Source of the DNA: Basidiobolus meristosporus CBS 931.73
Lineage: Eukaryota; Basidiobolomycota; Basidiobolomycetes; Basidiobolales; Basidiobolaceae
Length of the DNA: 64,000 nt
Assembly (NCBI GenBank): GCA_002104905.1
Contig: MCFE01000112.1
Coordinates: forward strand, 103,008-167,007
Direction: 5' to 3'
Position numbers and translations under genes: made by a program. How positions within the stretch are numbered: the first letter of the stretch is position 1; the number at the start of each line of letters is the position of its first letter. Shown here in pieces: positions 24,501 through 35,938 of the stretch. A model generated the notes under the pieces. It did not search any database, had not been told where the DNA came from, and saw only the letters and a list, made by a program, of their open reading frames with translations.

Positions 24501-24775
24501 GTATTGACTTGAAGAAGGGGATGATGCCTGTTTGCAAAAATGAGAAACCTGTACTGAGAAAAAACACTTTGAACCCCTTGCTACCTAGTCCTGAAGTATT
24601 ATAGCACCCTTCCTCCTGGAGAATGTCAAGATCAACTAAGCTACTAATTCTTCAGCCATGACTATCATCAAGTATCTAAAGTCTCTCACCAAATAACCAC
24701 CCAAGTTCCCAAACATCCAGAACCTATGCCTAGTCAACAACATTGTCTACCACAAGCACCAATTTTTTATGCCTG

Positions 24776-25526
24776 ATCTTTCTACCCAATTGGACATCAC
24801 TCACTCTTGCCATGATTCAACAACTGCTGGACACTTTGGTATTGCTACAAACATGAATGCCATCTAATAGGAATTCTGGTGGCCCAAGATGATTTTGCTT
24901 GTAAATAAGTACGTCCAGTTCTGTGATAAATGCAACCATGCCAAAGCTGTCAGACACAACCCATATGAAATTCTCCAGCCCTTACCAGCACCTGATAAGC
25001 AATGAAAGTCAATTTCAATGGACTTTGTTACCAACCTCCTAAAATCAAACCAATCTAATCCAGTCTTAGTAGTGCCAGATACGCTTGCAAAGATGGCTCA
25101 CTTCATTCTCTGCTCCAAGAATGTAGATGCTAAAGAGACAGTCCACTTGGTAATCAAGAACATTTTCCAGCTCCATGGAATCCCCAGTGACATTGTGTCT
25201 GATAGAGGACCCTAATTTTTATCAATACTATGGAAGCACTTCATGCAGTATCTTGGCATAAAGTCAAACTCTCAATCTCATTCTACCCCCAGTTGAATGG
25301 TCAAACTGAAAGAGTGAACCAGATCCTTAAGCAACACCACCAATGCTACATTGATTATCACCAAGACAACTGGACCCAGCCACTACCAATGGCAGAATTT
25401 GCCTACAACAACTCATCCCACAGTACAAATGGTTTCACTCCATTCTATGCAAGCTATGGTTTCTACCCACAGTTTGATATACAGCTTCTGACAAACTCTA
25501 CAAGACCTGGAAAATATTCTAAGTAA
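24776..25526 (+). pseudogene. Gypsy-type integrase fragment (second lineage)
   Basis: An HHCC-like zinc finger can be read (ITHSCHD...AGHFGI...CDKCNHAKA), followed by MDFVTNLL and SDRGP of the DDE core. After a TAA at 25213 and a frameshift, YPQLNGQTERVNQ completes the D-35-E region and continues to 25526. It is unlike the 4540 Gypsy integrase and closer to the chromovirus-like fungal Gypsy type. Several stops show it is dead. No LTR could be paired with it. Confidence 0.8.
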
Positions 25527-25529
25527 ATG

Positions 25530-26320
25530 CCAACAAGGAATTTGGTCAGTATTCTCTAGGATTTGAAGGTAATAATCTAAGTTACTAAGTTAGGTGAGTA
25601 TTTAGGTGGAAGTACAAGTTTTTTACAACATATTCAACCTCTCTGACTAGTGGTAGGTCAACAAGCTGCTTTGGTAATTTGTCAGAGTACTTTCCAGTGT
25701 AATGAAAATCTTTTGGGGCAGTGGGGCAATTTCTTCCTGATGTCAGACAGTCATTAGGAGCATTGCAGTACTTTACAGATAGCTCTGCAGAATCAAGTCA
25801 ATGTCATCTCTTTAACATTACTTGATCCAGTATCTAGCAGCTCACAGTCTAGTCTTGCAGGCAATAGTGGATAAGTATTCCCTTCCCTGTAGATTTATGT
25901 TTTATGAGTTCTCCAATTGATCAGTGGGCTAGAGTGGATTAGCTAGGATTTGCCAAGTACAAGGACATATTTGCAGTTCCTAAATATATATATGTTTGTA
26001 GTTCTTCCGCATAATCATTTATCTTCATACAGGTTGGTTGAGTAATACAGTTGAACATATTTGATTTTCCATCTGCAGATGATACTAATATTGACTTGGC
26101 ACTTTGCAAGTTGATTCCAGTTATTAGCTCAGCTGATTTGATATGTATGTAAGTGAGGCTCCTGAATAAATCATAATCTTAGCTGGCATTCCATTCTTCA
26201 GTCTGTGTCAATAGAGTGATTTTCCTGAATTTGAAGCAACTTGGCCAAGTATACTCTGGATCTTGGCCTGGCATGGTATGGTCAGAAAATATTCAAAGAG
26301 CAATAGAAACTGCTATGAGA
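25530..26320. other. AT-rich DNA, no gene recognised
   Basis: Only non-significant short frames. The first 90 bp contain TAAGTTAGGTGAGTATTTAGG, which resembles the Copia LTR on the opposite strand, and may be a further fragment of it. Confidence 0.3.
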
Positions 26321-26618
26321 AATATTTGATGAAGGCCAGCAAGATAACAGCTAAATTCCATATGAAATCCAAGTCTCCTCAAAGTTACAGCTTTTGATAC
26401 TTGAAGCTACAGCTATTTTGAGAATATGTGGATATTTTGTATCAAAGGACTTGTGTCAACTTAGCCCTCATACCAGCTTGGGAGGCAACTAGATTGCTGT
26501 TGCCTAAGTTAAAAGCACTTGGAAGATTTGGCAAAATTCACTGACTGAATCTCAACTAAATGCTAGCTAAAAACTGTCAAGCAAAAGTAAGAAATTCAAG
26601 TACAAGCTTTTCATAGGG
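26321..26618 (+). repeat. Dispersed repeat family 'GGCCAGCA', copy 2
   Basis: Begins AATATTTGATGAAGGCCAGC and ends CAAGCTTTTCATAGGG, like copies 1, 4, 5 and 6. Similarity to copy 3 (27531) extends upstream through CAGAAAATATTCAAAGAGCAA. Confidence 0.75.
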
Positions 26619-26619
26619 A

Positions 26620-28385
26620 CCATTATACTAAAACACTATCACTCTCCAAATAACAACACCAAGAGTGTACACCTTCTGCAAGAGGAATGCACTGAAGTTG
26701 ACATCAAAATGCATGAAAGTTGGCAAGAACTTTTTCAACAGTAAAGCTATGGGATTGAACAATTGGAGTGGGAAAACAGCTCAGGGAGGAGAAGGAATAA
26801 ATTAGTATCAAACCTTAAGGTATTTTGTAGATATCCAAGAGCTGATAATGGCAACAGTGGGCTTCATGGAGCATATGTTGGCTAAGTGCATAAGCTACTG
26901 GCAATGTAAGGAATATGGAAGCTTTGCCAGCATCTAGTAAAAATACTGGCTGGTGGAGGTAATCTTCATATATCATAAATTGATTATTGAGTGGCAAACT
27001 GATGCTATGATAAGACCATAGTAAGACAGTGGTAAGGGCATCAAAGAACCATTAGTATACTGTCAGGTTTTTCATATATAATGGGGATTTCTGATGGTAT
27101 AGACAGCCAATAAGTATTAAGAGTTTGTAATAGGGCTGTAATGGGACCATTGAGGAGCCACCACTACATCATTAAATTTTTTCCCAAAAGTGGGAATTCT
27201 GGTGATAGTTGTGGTTGAGGAATATAGGGAATCAAGAATAGAGCCATAATATGGCCATTATGAGAATGTACAGATACCTATTGAAAGCAGTCAAGATTTG
27301 ATGGGGAAAACTGACTGGAACCACCATTATAAGGCTGTCAAGACCATGTGGTAAACTGCCTGAAATCAACGCTAAAAGGACTCATATTGCATCATTGCCA
27401 GATGTTCACACAGTAATCCAGATCCAATTCACCCAAAAAGTCAATTGATTTTTCATAGAGAAGCAAATTGATCTTGTCCTGCATTACATGCTCAGAAAAT
27501 ACTCCAAGAGTAATAGAAGCCCTTATGAAAAATTTTTGAAGAAGGCCAGCAGGATGCCAGCTAAATAACATATGAGATCCAAGGCTCCTTAAAATTACAA
27601 TTGTTGATACTTTGCCTAAGAAATTTTTCTTAGGGAGCTGCCTTGTATGTAAGAACAAGTGTAGGAAAGCAAGTATGCAAAATGTTGCTAAGGTGACCAT
27701 CATATGTGTGGCTGAGTGCTCTAAACAAGCACAAAGGTCATTAGGTACCTGCAAGATATGCTGCTATTAAAATGTGGGCAACAAAGAAGCTGTGGTCCCA
27801 GTGGTTGTTCAGGAATAGATGCCTCAAAGTGCACTATACCTCTAGTGAGAGTGTTAATGAGGGAGCTAATCATAGCATAGGCAATGGCAAAAGAGAATAA
27901 ATGCAAGTTAATCACAAAAGAACAAGAGAAACATCAAAGAAAAGCCAGTTTTCACTGTCATGGTCACCTGACAACCTTGACCTTTCATGATTTGACTAAA
28001 TCAAGTTGGCAAAGAAGTCCCAGCTCTTTCTAGATAGTTCTACTACATTCTAGCAACTTCTTGAAAGCCCCAATTCAACCTTACACAATGGAACATTCTA
28101 TGGAAGCTTCCATTAGGAATTTATATAGCTCAATACAGACTATGGTAATTGCATGTTACATTACCTAGTCATATCATCAGCTGACTCTTGGCATATCCCC
28201 ATATGATGTTCTAGTCTGTTCTTTAGTATATTTCTATTTTGACACACTTACTGTGCCTCACCCTGGAACTCCATTGGTATTAGCCAATATATCTTAGCAT
28301 CCATATTGCCAAGAAGTATATTTAGCTCTATTCCTCCTAATGTATTCCTCAGTCTGATAAGCACATGTCTTCATCAAACAGCCTT
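26620..28385. other. Repeat-derived non-coding DNA
   Basis: Apart from repeat copy 3 no gene is visible. A possible plus-strand LTR may end at about 28484 (CCATAACA) before a TTGGTGCTGG primer-site-like sequence, but its partner was not found. Confidence 0.25.
27531..27620 (+). repeat. Dispersed repeat family 'GGCCAGCA', copy 3 (partial)
   Basis: AAGAAGGCCAGCAGGATGCC and the following 60 bases match the left part of copy 2. The rest is missing. Confidence 0.6.
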
Positions 28386-28389
28386 GCCT

Positions 28390-30240
28390 TTAAAATCTGC
28401 CTTGCCTTGTTGATCCACACCTAAGTCCTTTCCAGGTCTTGCCTTGCCTAGCTGTACTCTCCTGCCTTGTGTCTATCCATAACAGTTGGTGCTGGTGATG
28501 GATGATGTCATTGACTAGATGTATGTGCTGGAGGTTTGGGAACTTGGGTGGTGGGTCAGTGGGAGACTTGAAATATTTCTTGATTTTTGCCACTGCAGAG
28601 TTGGTGGCTTGGCTTGTCCAGATTTTCTCAAGGAGTAAAGCTGCTGTAATACTGGAGGACTGGGTTGCAAGGAGTTCAAAGTATCTTTTGTTGAGTACAG
28701 GGTTTTGTATTTACCAATAGCAATCATCCCCTTCTTCAAGGGAATACTCCACCTTCTGGACAGGGCATCAGGTTTTCCTTGTTTCACACCAGTTCTATAG
28801 GTGATGACAAAGTCAAAGCTAGACAGTAAGAGGGACCATCTGGCTTGTCTCTGGTTTAGTACTTTGAGGTGGTAAAGTACTTAATGGTTGTGTGGTCAAA
28901 GTAGAGCTTTATCTTTTGGGCTGCACAAGCAAGGTAGTATCTCCATTGTTTAACAATAACAATTATTGCAAGTAATTCCTTGTCATAGATATAATAGTTT
29001 ACTTCAGCTGGAGTAAGCTTTCAAGAGTAGAATGGAATAAGGTGTAGCATATACTTGTTAGCTTACTGGGTAAGAATGGAACCCAGGGCAAAGTCAGAGG
29101 CATTGGTTTCTATGATGAAAGGCTTTTCAAGGTCAGGATGAGCAAGCAGGGGCACACAAGAAGGATTTCTTGATAGAATCAAAGGACTCAGACTGTTCCT
29201 CATTCCAGGCAAAGGGCAGGTTTTTCTGGATGAGCTTTGTCAAAGGAGTGACTATCTTGGAGTAGTTGGCAATGAATCTACAGTAGAAGTTGGTAAATCC
29301 AAGGAAGTTTTGCACTTCTTTTACAGAACAGAGAGTATTCCAGAACTGGATAGCTTCTACTTTCTTGGGGTCCATTCTTGTTCCATTTGAGCTTATAAGA
29401 TAACCGTGGAACTCCACTTCTTCTGTTCAAGCTCACATTTTTCCAGTTTGGCATAGAGGCCAGCAGTGTCAAGCTTGGTCAAGACTTTCTTCACATGGGA
29501 ATTATATTTTTCTTGAGTCTTGGAGTAGATCAGGATATCATCAAGGTAGATGACTACAAATTGGTCAAGGTACACACAGAATATGTCATTCATCAGGTGT
29601 TGAAAAACAGCTGGGGCATTGGTGATACCAAATGGCACAACTTTATACTCAAAGTGACTTGTTCTTGTTCTGAAGGCAGTTTTCCATTCATTGCCAAGCT
29701 TGATCCTGACCAGATTATAAGCTCCTCTGAGATCAATTTTGTTAAATGCTTTGGCAGCACAGAGTTGATCCAACAGGGTGTTGATCAGGCACAAATAGTG
29801 GTAGTTCTTGATTGTGATCTTATTAAGTGCATTGTAGTCTACAATCATCCTAAGGGTACCATTCTTTTTGTTGACAAAGAGGATTGGGGCACCAGCTGGG
29901 GACTTGGAGTACTAAATTAAGCCTTTCTGGAGGTTTTCCTTGATATAGCTATGGAGTTCTTTCAACTAAGGCTGTGAGAGGTTGTACATAGGGCCCAAAG
30001 GTGGGGATTTTCTGTCTTCAAGCTCAGTGGGATAATCATAGGGTCCATGTGCTGGGAGTAGTTATGCTTTCTTCTTATCAAAGACATGGGCAAGCTCTTG
30101 ATACTTGGCAGGTATGCCATTGAAGGGGTTCTATCAGTGATGATGGGCTCCTGGGTCTGAGGTAGCTTGGGAAAAGATACTTCTTCACCTGAGAAGCCAG
30201 GTGCTTTCACAGTGAGGACATGATGGACCCTGGGGAATAA
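28390..30240 (-). pseudogene. Gypsy-type reverse transcriptase/RNase H fragment
   Basis: Reading right to left, an N-terminal RT segment ([16 protein letters not shown], then VDYNALN) is followed by the polymerase core with [12 protein letters not shown] (catalytic YLDD near 29535-29548). Then come the thumb/connection segment (WNTLCSVKEVQNFLGFTNFY, about 29290-29350) and RNase H ending in KPDALSRRW (about 28760). Stops and frameshifts separate the parts, for example at about 29915 and 29393. The lineage resembles that of the integrase fragment at 24776 but lies on the opposite strand, so the two could be halves of a rearranged element. No integrase follows on this strand. Confidence 0.88.
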
Positions 30241-30251
30241 ACATCAAATAT

Positions 30252-30550
30252 CCTATGAAAAATTTTGAACTTGGATTTTTTACTTTTACTTGATGGTATT
30301 CAGCTGGCATTTAGCTGGGATTCTGCCAGTGAGTTTCATTAAATTTTTCAAATGCTTTTACCTTGGGGAACAGCAATGTAGTTGCCACCCAAGTTGGTAT
30401 GAGGGCAAATGTTGCACATGCCCTGCTGTATGATACATGCACATATTATCATAGTAGCTGTGACTTCTAATATTGAAAGTAGTAATTTTAAGAAGACTTG
30501 GACTTCATACAGTAGTTGGCTGGCATCTTGCTGGCCTTCATCAAATATTT
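30252..30550 (-). repeat. Dispersed repeat family 'GGCCAGCA', copy 4
   Basis: Begins CTATGAAAAATTTTGAACTT and ends GCTGGCCTTCATCAAATATT, the reverse complement arrangement of copies 2 and 6. Confidence 0.75.
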
Positions 30551-31258
30551 TTTCAGAGGGAGTAGTAAACGCTGCATGCTAAGTTAGGTCAATATCCCTC
30601 CATAGCCAGCAGGACATACCAAGGAGTCAAAGGTTGCTATCTCAAGAGGTTAAGGTGCAGCTTGTGGAATAAACCTCTTACAAGCACAAAGCTGAATGTA
30701 TAGACCACTGTTGCTATGAGTTAATTCTCTTCTACACTTGATCTAATGTGTAGAGAAAATAAGGCAGTACTCCAGCTGCTAGGAGCTTTCTATGGTGCAA
30801 ATGTGTAGTGAAATAGGATGAAGGGTTAAGTTATATGGACTGCAGTTTTCAAAATTTGATCTTGAACATTACATCAAATTCCATGTAGGATCAGATGTGA
30901 TTGCATGTGAGAGGTAGTCTTGAATGGGAGGAAAAGAGTAAGCACCAGTGTGCTCATGGAAATACATAAGCACATGGCATCCTGAAGCAAGGTACCTCCA
31001 ATTAGTTGATGGTAAGTTAAGTAAGGAATGGCTGGCTTTGATTCAAAAGTAACTAAATTGGTTTTAGGATAACTTTACAAAAGCATGCTCAAAGTCAGTT
31101 GGGAATATGTTTCACCTTTTAATTTGAGTCCATGAAAAGAGAGTAGACAATGCATTGCAAAGAGGGACTAAGATTCAGCAGGGAGAAAAAATTTACTGAA
31201 AAAGTAAGTAGAAGTATTATGTCAATATCAAAAAGGTGCTGATGGTAAAGGTGTCAGC
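30551..31258. other. AT-rich DNA, no gene recognised
   Basis: CpG-poor sequence without recognisable reading frames between a dispersed repeat copy and the solo Copia LTR. Confidence 0.3.
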
Positions 31259-31605
31259 TGTTGCAAATTGTAATTTTACACCTAAATATTTACCAAACTT
31301 AGCCACCTAGACTCTACTTAGTGATTTCCAATTATTCCCTGACTCAATTTCCTGTTGGGATCTACTTGGAATATTTTTACCAATTTATCAGGTGCCCAGA
31401 ATATGACTTTTCTTGGAGTGGTCCAAAAGACTCCAAATTTTGCACACAAGCTCTTGGGACCTTCCTAAATACATTCCACACGTTTTTTTGCCAAAACTTT
31501 GTAAAATTACAAATACCATGTTTACAATCCATGAATAATAAAGTGAAAACCAAATAATCAACCAGTTCACCCATCACTTCCAATACCTGACAAAATCTCG
31601 CAACA
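31259..31605 (+). repeat. Solo Copia LTR (diverged)
   Basis: This 347-bp stretch, TGTTGCAAATTG...CTCGCAACA, aligns along its length with the Copia LTR at 60853-61201, sharing TTGCACACA[AT]G, CTTGGGACCTTCCT and AAGTGAAAACCA. No internal region follows and no clear target duplication was found. It sits exactly where CpG-poor DNA gives way to the gene island. Confidence 0.8.
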
Positions 31606-32034
31606 GCAACAACCAGTAATTTGATTGTAAAATGGGTATGGTATGAATAGTACATGGCGTACGGCAGCTTTGCCAGTATTGCGGTCAAAACTGATAAGTC
31701 CAGGTAGTACAGCCAAGCCAAGCCAACCAATCATCCAGTTTGATCTTGAGTCATATTCTTTACCCGCCTAAGCACAAACCCAGATTGTAATCATTGTGCT
31801 GTATGGCATTGTGATTGTTGGAGTAAGTATAAGAGATTGGCCCGTAAGTACTTCAAGGACAGATATGTTGAATAAATAAACATATCATGTGGTCATCTTA
31901 TATAAAGCTGTTTATACAATCGGCACTACAATTGCAACCATCACCATTGTTTAGGCAGGTTTTTTACACAATACATTTATGTTTATTTAATTTGAGTTAA
32001 ATTGCAATTGGATATGGTATATAGTTAATGATTA

Positions 32035-33090
32035 CTAATTACACATAAAGTAAGAAGGAAAGTCGAGCAATTGTTTGTCGGATATATGCTTATAAGGGTC
32101 TGCTTCGTCTTTGAGTACAAAGCATCCACGGTAATTTGTTGCACTCAGTAAATAGAGAGTCAGCATATTCCATGAATTAGCTTTAAAGCTACTCATCTTA
32201 CTTGCGGTAAACACCTCCACGTACTCCAGGCAGCTTACACCTAGATAGTTAGCAATCAAGTATAGTGGAGTAGCACGCTCCAGGTTATACTTGAATGTTT
32301 CGTAGCAGAAGTTACTCTCTACCTTGGCTCCAACTAGACGTACTTGTTCCCGGAGTTTCCTAGCACGTCCCAGCGGCTTAAAGTCTCGCCATTCTGGGTG
32401 TTTAGTAAGCTGGGAAGAGCAGAAGTGCACATATGATTGGGCCAGATTGTAGTGGGCGACATTTGAAAGCACTAGTGTTGCTTTGCCCACGCAATCATAC
32501 TGGTGTATATGCTTACTCAGTTGCACCAGCGACTTCACATCATCGGTGATGGTCATTGCTGAAGAGCTTAGGGATGCAACACTCTTTTGCAATTCAGCAA
32601 GCGTAGTAGATTTCCGAGGGTTTTGTTGGTGTTCAAGGCTGATAAGTGATAGTTTTTCAAGCAAGGTGCCTATCTGGCCATCGTCTACACCTTGGCATTC
32701 ACCAGAACTTGCTATGAAGCTTCCAAACCAGCTACGGAAGTTGTAAAGCGCTAAACTGCTTGAAATATTTGGTGATGCTTCACTTGATGTAGCTTTTGGT
32801 GTCTTAGATGTACTTTTGGGCACTGACTTTGATTTTTTAGGCTGGCGGGTAGGTATGCTTGGTCCGAGAACAGTTAAATCGGCGGAGAAAATCGGGGCTT
32901 GTTGAAATGAAATATTGGTTGCTCCATCTTTTAGGATGAGGGCAGACAGCTTCTTAGTATAAAACAGCACTCCCATTGCAGCACAGAGCATACGATATCC
33001 TTGCTGGGGCCCGCTGGCCTGCTGGAAGCTCTCCACAACTGTCCAAAGTAGCTTATTATCCTCAATTAGCAGCTCCCACTCCGACATCAT
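32035..33090 (-). CDS. Orphan protein, 351 residues
   Basis: A long uninterrupted frame in CpG-retaining DNA. The N-terminal half has alternating helices (LWTVVESFQQASGPQQGYRM). A Lys/Ser/Thr-rich linker (about 88-112: TRQPKKSKSVPKSTSKTP) is followed by a second mostly helical region. The C-terminal part contains LYLIANYLGVSCLEYVEVF and MLTLYLLSATNYRGCFVL. There is no signal peptide or obvious membrane segment. The basic linker could be a nuclear signal or a disordered tether. No family is recognised. The Met at 33090 is followed by a second Met, and either could be the start. Introns are not needed. Confidence 0.6.
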   Translation of the reverse strand: MMSEWELLIEDNKLLWTVVESFQQASGPQQGYRMLCAAMGVLFYTKKLSALILKDGATNISFQQAPIFSADLTVLGPSIPTRQPKKSKSVPKSTSKTPKATSSEASPNISSSLALYNFRSWFGSFIASSGECQGVDDGQIGTLLEKLSLISLEHQQNPRKSTTLAELQKSVASLSSSAMTITDDVKSLVQLSKHIHQYDCVGKATLVLSNVAHYNLAQSYVHFCSSQLTKHPEWRDFKPLGRARKLREQVRLVGAKVESNFCYETFKYNLERATPLYLIANYLGVSCLEYVEVFTASKMSSFKANSWNMLTLYLLSATNYRGCFVLKDEADPYKHISDKQLLDFPSYFMCN

Positions 33091-33207
33091 TCTGCCATGG
33101 TATTCTTGAATTACCTGTTATATACCAAATCCCTAATGGCCATCATAGTAATCAATGCTATATAAGCACTTCAATGTGGAAAATGAAAGCATTTATTGTT
33201 GTAGAAG

Positions 33208-33792
33208 GTGCCAAATAAAATTAAAATGATATTGATGTGGCCACACTACGGTCTTTGTGTAGAAATGCAAATTGACAACGATCTTCAAGCAGTCTTGTAC
33301 AACATTCCAGGCATATATTTAATAGAATTGAATGGATTCAATGTTGATTCACGATGGGTTAAGAAGTATTTGCAATCATTAACAGCAGAATTCAATCTAG
33401 TAATCATTCCCTGTTTGTGTCCAGTATCCATGCGCACAGATTCAGTCTTTGTTTCCAGGATTATATTGCGGCTGTACTCATGGCCTTTGTCAGCCAAGTA
33501 GTTTGTTGATTTCAAGCAACTGATTTATTTGCCTTGCTCGCATGGATATCCTTGAATCCTAGCAGTGTTATTGTTTCAGGCCAATATCCCTGCTTACGCA
33601 CTCCTTGATAATAAGGTTGTGCCGCTCCTCTATAGCAAGTATATATCCAATTCTGTAGCCATTACTTTCAACGTATACACAGCCTATAATCAGACTCAAT
33701 ATAATGTTGATTTATCAGATGTATCTGTGGAATACCTGGTCTTTTCATTATTGTGCGCTGATCTCTTGTACCTCTTTTGGCAACACGCATGA
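33208..33792 (+). other. Possible coding remnants of unknown type
   Basis: Plus-strand frames at 33208-33501 (97 residues, contains GIYLIELNGFNVDSRWVKKY) and 33565-33792 (75 residues) are separated by a frameshift and a stop. No family is recognised. The opposite strand is also partly open, so the coding strand is uncertain. Confidence 0.2.
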
Positions 33793-33960
33793 CCATGGGT
33801 TGTAGGCTGTGTGATGAGGATCTACGGCTACTGCTGCTTAGGCTGAAAAGGGTTTAGTCCACGACCGGGGCTTAGTCAAACTGATTGGAGTTTGATGAGT
33901 GAGTGTTGAGTCTCGGTCATCATCCATATCATCTTACTCTTTATTATCACTACTCTGAGC
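33755..33960 (-). pseudogene. Fragment of the Gln/Asp-rich secreted protein family
   Basis: The minus strand matches the C-terminal third of the gene at 35939-36487. Shared DNA includes CTGCTGCTTAGGCTG and CAAACTGATTGGAGTTTGAT, the latter encoding SNSNQFD in the intact gene. The frame is broken and the N terminus is absent. Confidence 0.7.
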
Positions 33961-34067
33961 GTCAACAGTGCGTGATTCTCTAACAATCCACTACCTACCT
34001 TCAGGCAGCTCTCCAAGACGTGCTCTACCTGTTACTCACCCTTCTCCTGGCAGCCAAGTGATGAACG

Positions 34068-34232
34068 ATGGCTACACTACATGACCAGGTGCAGTTAGTG
34101 TATCAGACGTTATTCCAACCATCCACGCCTACATATATTCCAGATGAGGACGATTACGGTCAACCATTATGTAGCCGATGCCAACACAGCTACTATTGCA
34201 AACATGGAAAATTAAGATTCCTATGCTGTTAA
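34068..34232 (+). CDS. Small Cys-rich ORF, 54 residues
   Basis: ATG at 34068 gives an acidic Gln/Pro-rich N terminus (TLFQPSTPTYIPDEDDYG) and a Cys-rich end (CSRCQHSYYCKHGK...CC). The segmental duplicate at about 37505-37615 keeps the same frame through PSCSRC and then stops. That suggests a real coding segment, perhaps the last exon of a spliced gene. There is no signal peptide in this frame. Confidence 0.4.
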   Translation: MATLHDQVQLVYQTLFQPSTPTYIPDEDDYGQPLCSRCQHSYYCKHGKLRFLCC

Positions 34233-35620
34233 TAATAATATAGGGAAAACAAAGCACGTGGAGAAACATGCATTATGTAAATACTCATCTCTTCCTCGGG
34301 CTTTTAGTGAGAAAAGAGGAATATATGTATATATATATATGTTCTACTCCATCACCATCATCACAGACGGATTATACCTCCCTGCTTATCAACCATCATT
34401 TGTGATGGTGAATATTTATATGCGGGTGAGGGTTAATATATATGCCCATTATATTGTTCACTTGGTATCACATTATTCATAATATTTCCAGTAACTTCCC
34501 CAGAAAGAGTATATAAGCTTTATTAGACTACTTGGAGCGCAATTATCAGCACACTCTGTATTCTCCATGGGCTCCGTATATTGTTCATTTTGTTCAGGAC
34601 AGTCTGAGACACATTGGGTCTCAACCATGGGTGCCGAGTATTGCACATCTTGTGTGGGCTGCATAAAGACATAGGGATCCGAGGAGCCATCATCCGAGTG
34701 CTCAGCTTCCTTCTGCTTGGCGTATTCCAGTGCACTGGCTGAGCCCTCTGCTTCAAGACTGGGTCCTGCTTGATAATTCACGTTAAAACCTTTATCCGAT
34801 TATCATGTTTTCTAGTAACGGTGGTGAACACTTGACGCAACAATGGGGCTTGGATATTTGTTGTCTTGATGGTGGGTATGACTCGGACATTCTGATAGCA
34901 GCCTTCTGCATACTGTGCACATGGTGAGCTACGATAATGAACTCTTCTATATTCAGTGGTACAAGGAGAAGAGCAACTGATTGGGGCAGTAGCCGCAAGT
35001 TGAAGAGAAGCGAGGGTCAAAATCACTGCTGCTGTAGCAAAACGCATCTTGTTGGATAGTTCCGTTCACACGGAAATACACTGATGAGTGTATCGCACAG
35101 CAGGTTATATAGTATAGTTTGGATACCCATGGTTCCCATACACTACTAATAGATTACAAATAAACTGTTAGGTAGTGCTTATATATCTATATATATATGG
35201 AGTTTATGGAGGTTTCGTTCAGTCGTTTGCATTAAGCATACTTTCTATTCAATGGATTATGTTAGTTTGAGTATCAATTAGCAAGCTCTCAGAATGAGCG
35301 GGCTATCCTCGCCAGGCTGTTGAAATAATCACCGGCAAGCTCATCAACTGAATAAAACCTTTAATCCCGAAGGGCCGATCATTCACTGCTCACAATAACT
35401 CATCTAGTGACTGGGAATGTACAATATACAGTCTTAACGTTTCCTAGAGGGTGTAGCGCTATATTTACAACAGAAGAAATGAGGAAAATTTTCACAATTA
35501 GACCCACAATTTTGGGGATAAAAAATTGAAGGTATTATTATAACGAAAGATATTCCTTCAACTTGACAATGAAATAATGATCTACGTAAGAACAGTGCCA
35601 TTCCTGTGTGCACGCTTCGA
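34080..35620. repeat. Segmental duplication, unit A
   Basis: Aligns in the same orientation with 37505-38985. Examples are TTTTAGTGAGAAAAGAGGA near 34301/37681, the secreted-protein gene, and TCTACGTAAGAACAGTGCCA near 35581/38944. It lies about 3.4 kb from its partner. Confidence 0.85.
34473..35047 (-). pseudogene. Small secreted protein with internal frameshift (copy A)
   Basis: The ATG at 35047 opens a clear signal peptide (MRFATAAVILTLASLQLAATA) and a Cys-containing mature region (PISCSSPCTTEYRRVHY...SPCAQYAEGCYQN). That frame stops at 34778. Directly overlapping it, another frame (34781-34473) continues with AGPSLEAEGSASALEYAKQ and an acidic Cys-containing tail (ETQCVSDCPEQNEQY). In the decayed copy near 60.4 kb the sequence runs through this junction in one frame, so a small indel after KHDN probably broke an originally continuous protein of about 190 residues. 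A spliced explanation is possible. The role is unknown, perhaps an effector-like apoplastic protein. Confidence 0.7.
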
Positions 35621-35938
35621 GTGCTAGCTTGACAACTCGTAGTATGAGTCATATCGCTTTTTGCTTCCTCAATGCCACTCTCTAACACCTCCCTGAGGTT
35701 ATCTGCTGGCTCTGTAGGTCAGCAGACTGTTATTGTGAGCGATATTAGAGAGAATTGCAGCGTTCTTGCTGGGAATTCATGAAGGATGAAATATAGTGCT
35801 TATCAAACCCAAGTTGCGGCTTATGTATATGATAGAATACGACTAGTAGCAATCATTGCTAATACTTGTAGTATGGTAGTTCGCCCACTAAGGCTGCTGA
35901 TGTTTCAGTGACTTCAAATGGGATATTAATGCGTAATA

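Noticed and set aside
28390-28500. Primer-binding site TTGGTGCTGG after a possible LTR end at 28484
   Set aside because: No second LTR copy was found and the following DNA is the 3' part of an element on the other strand. The site is too weak to list.
35434-35688. 84-codon minus-strand frame beginning MLESGIEEAKSD
   Set aside because: No signal peptide or motif, and the duplicated unit at 38.9 kb does not keep the frame.
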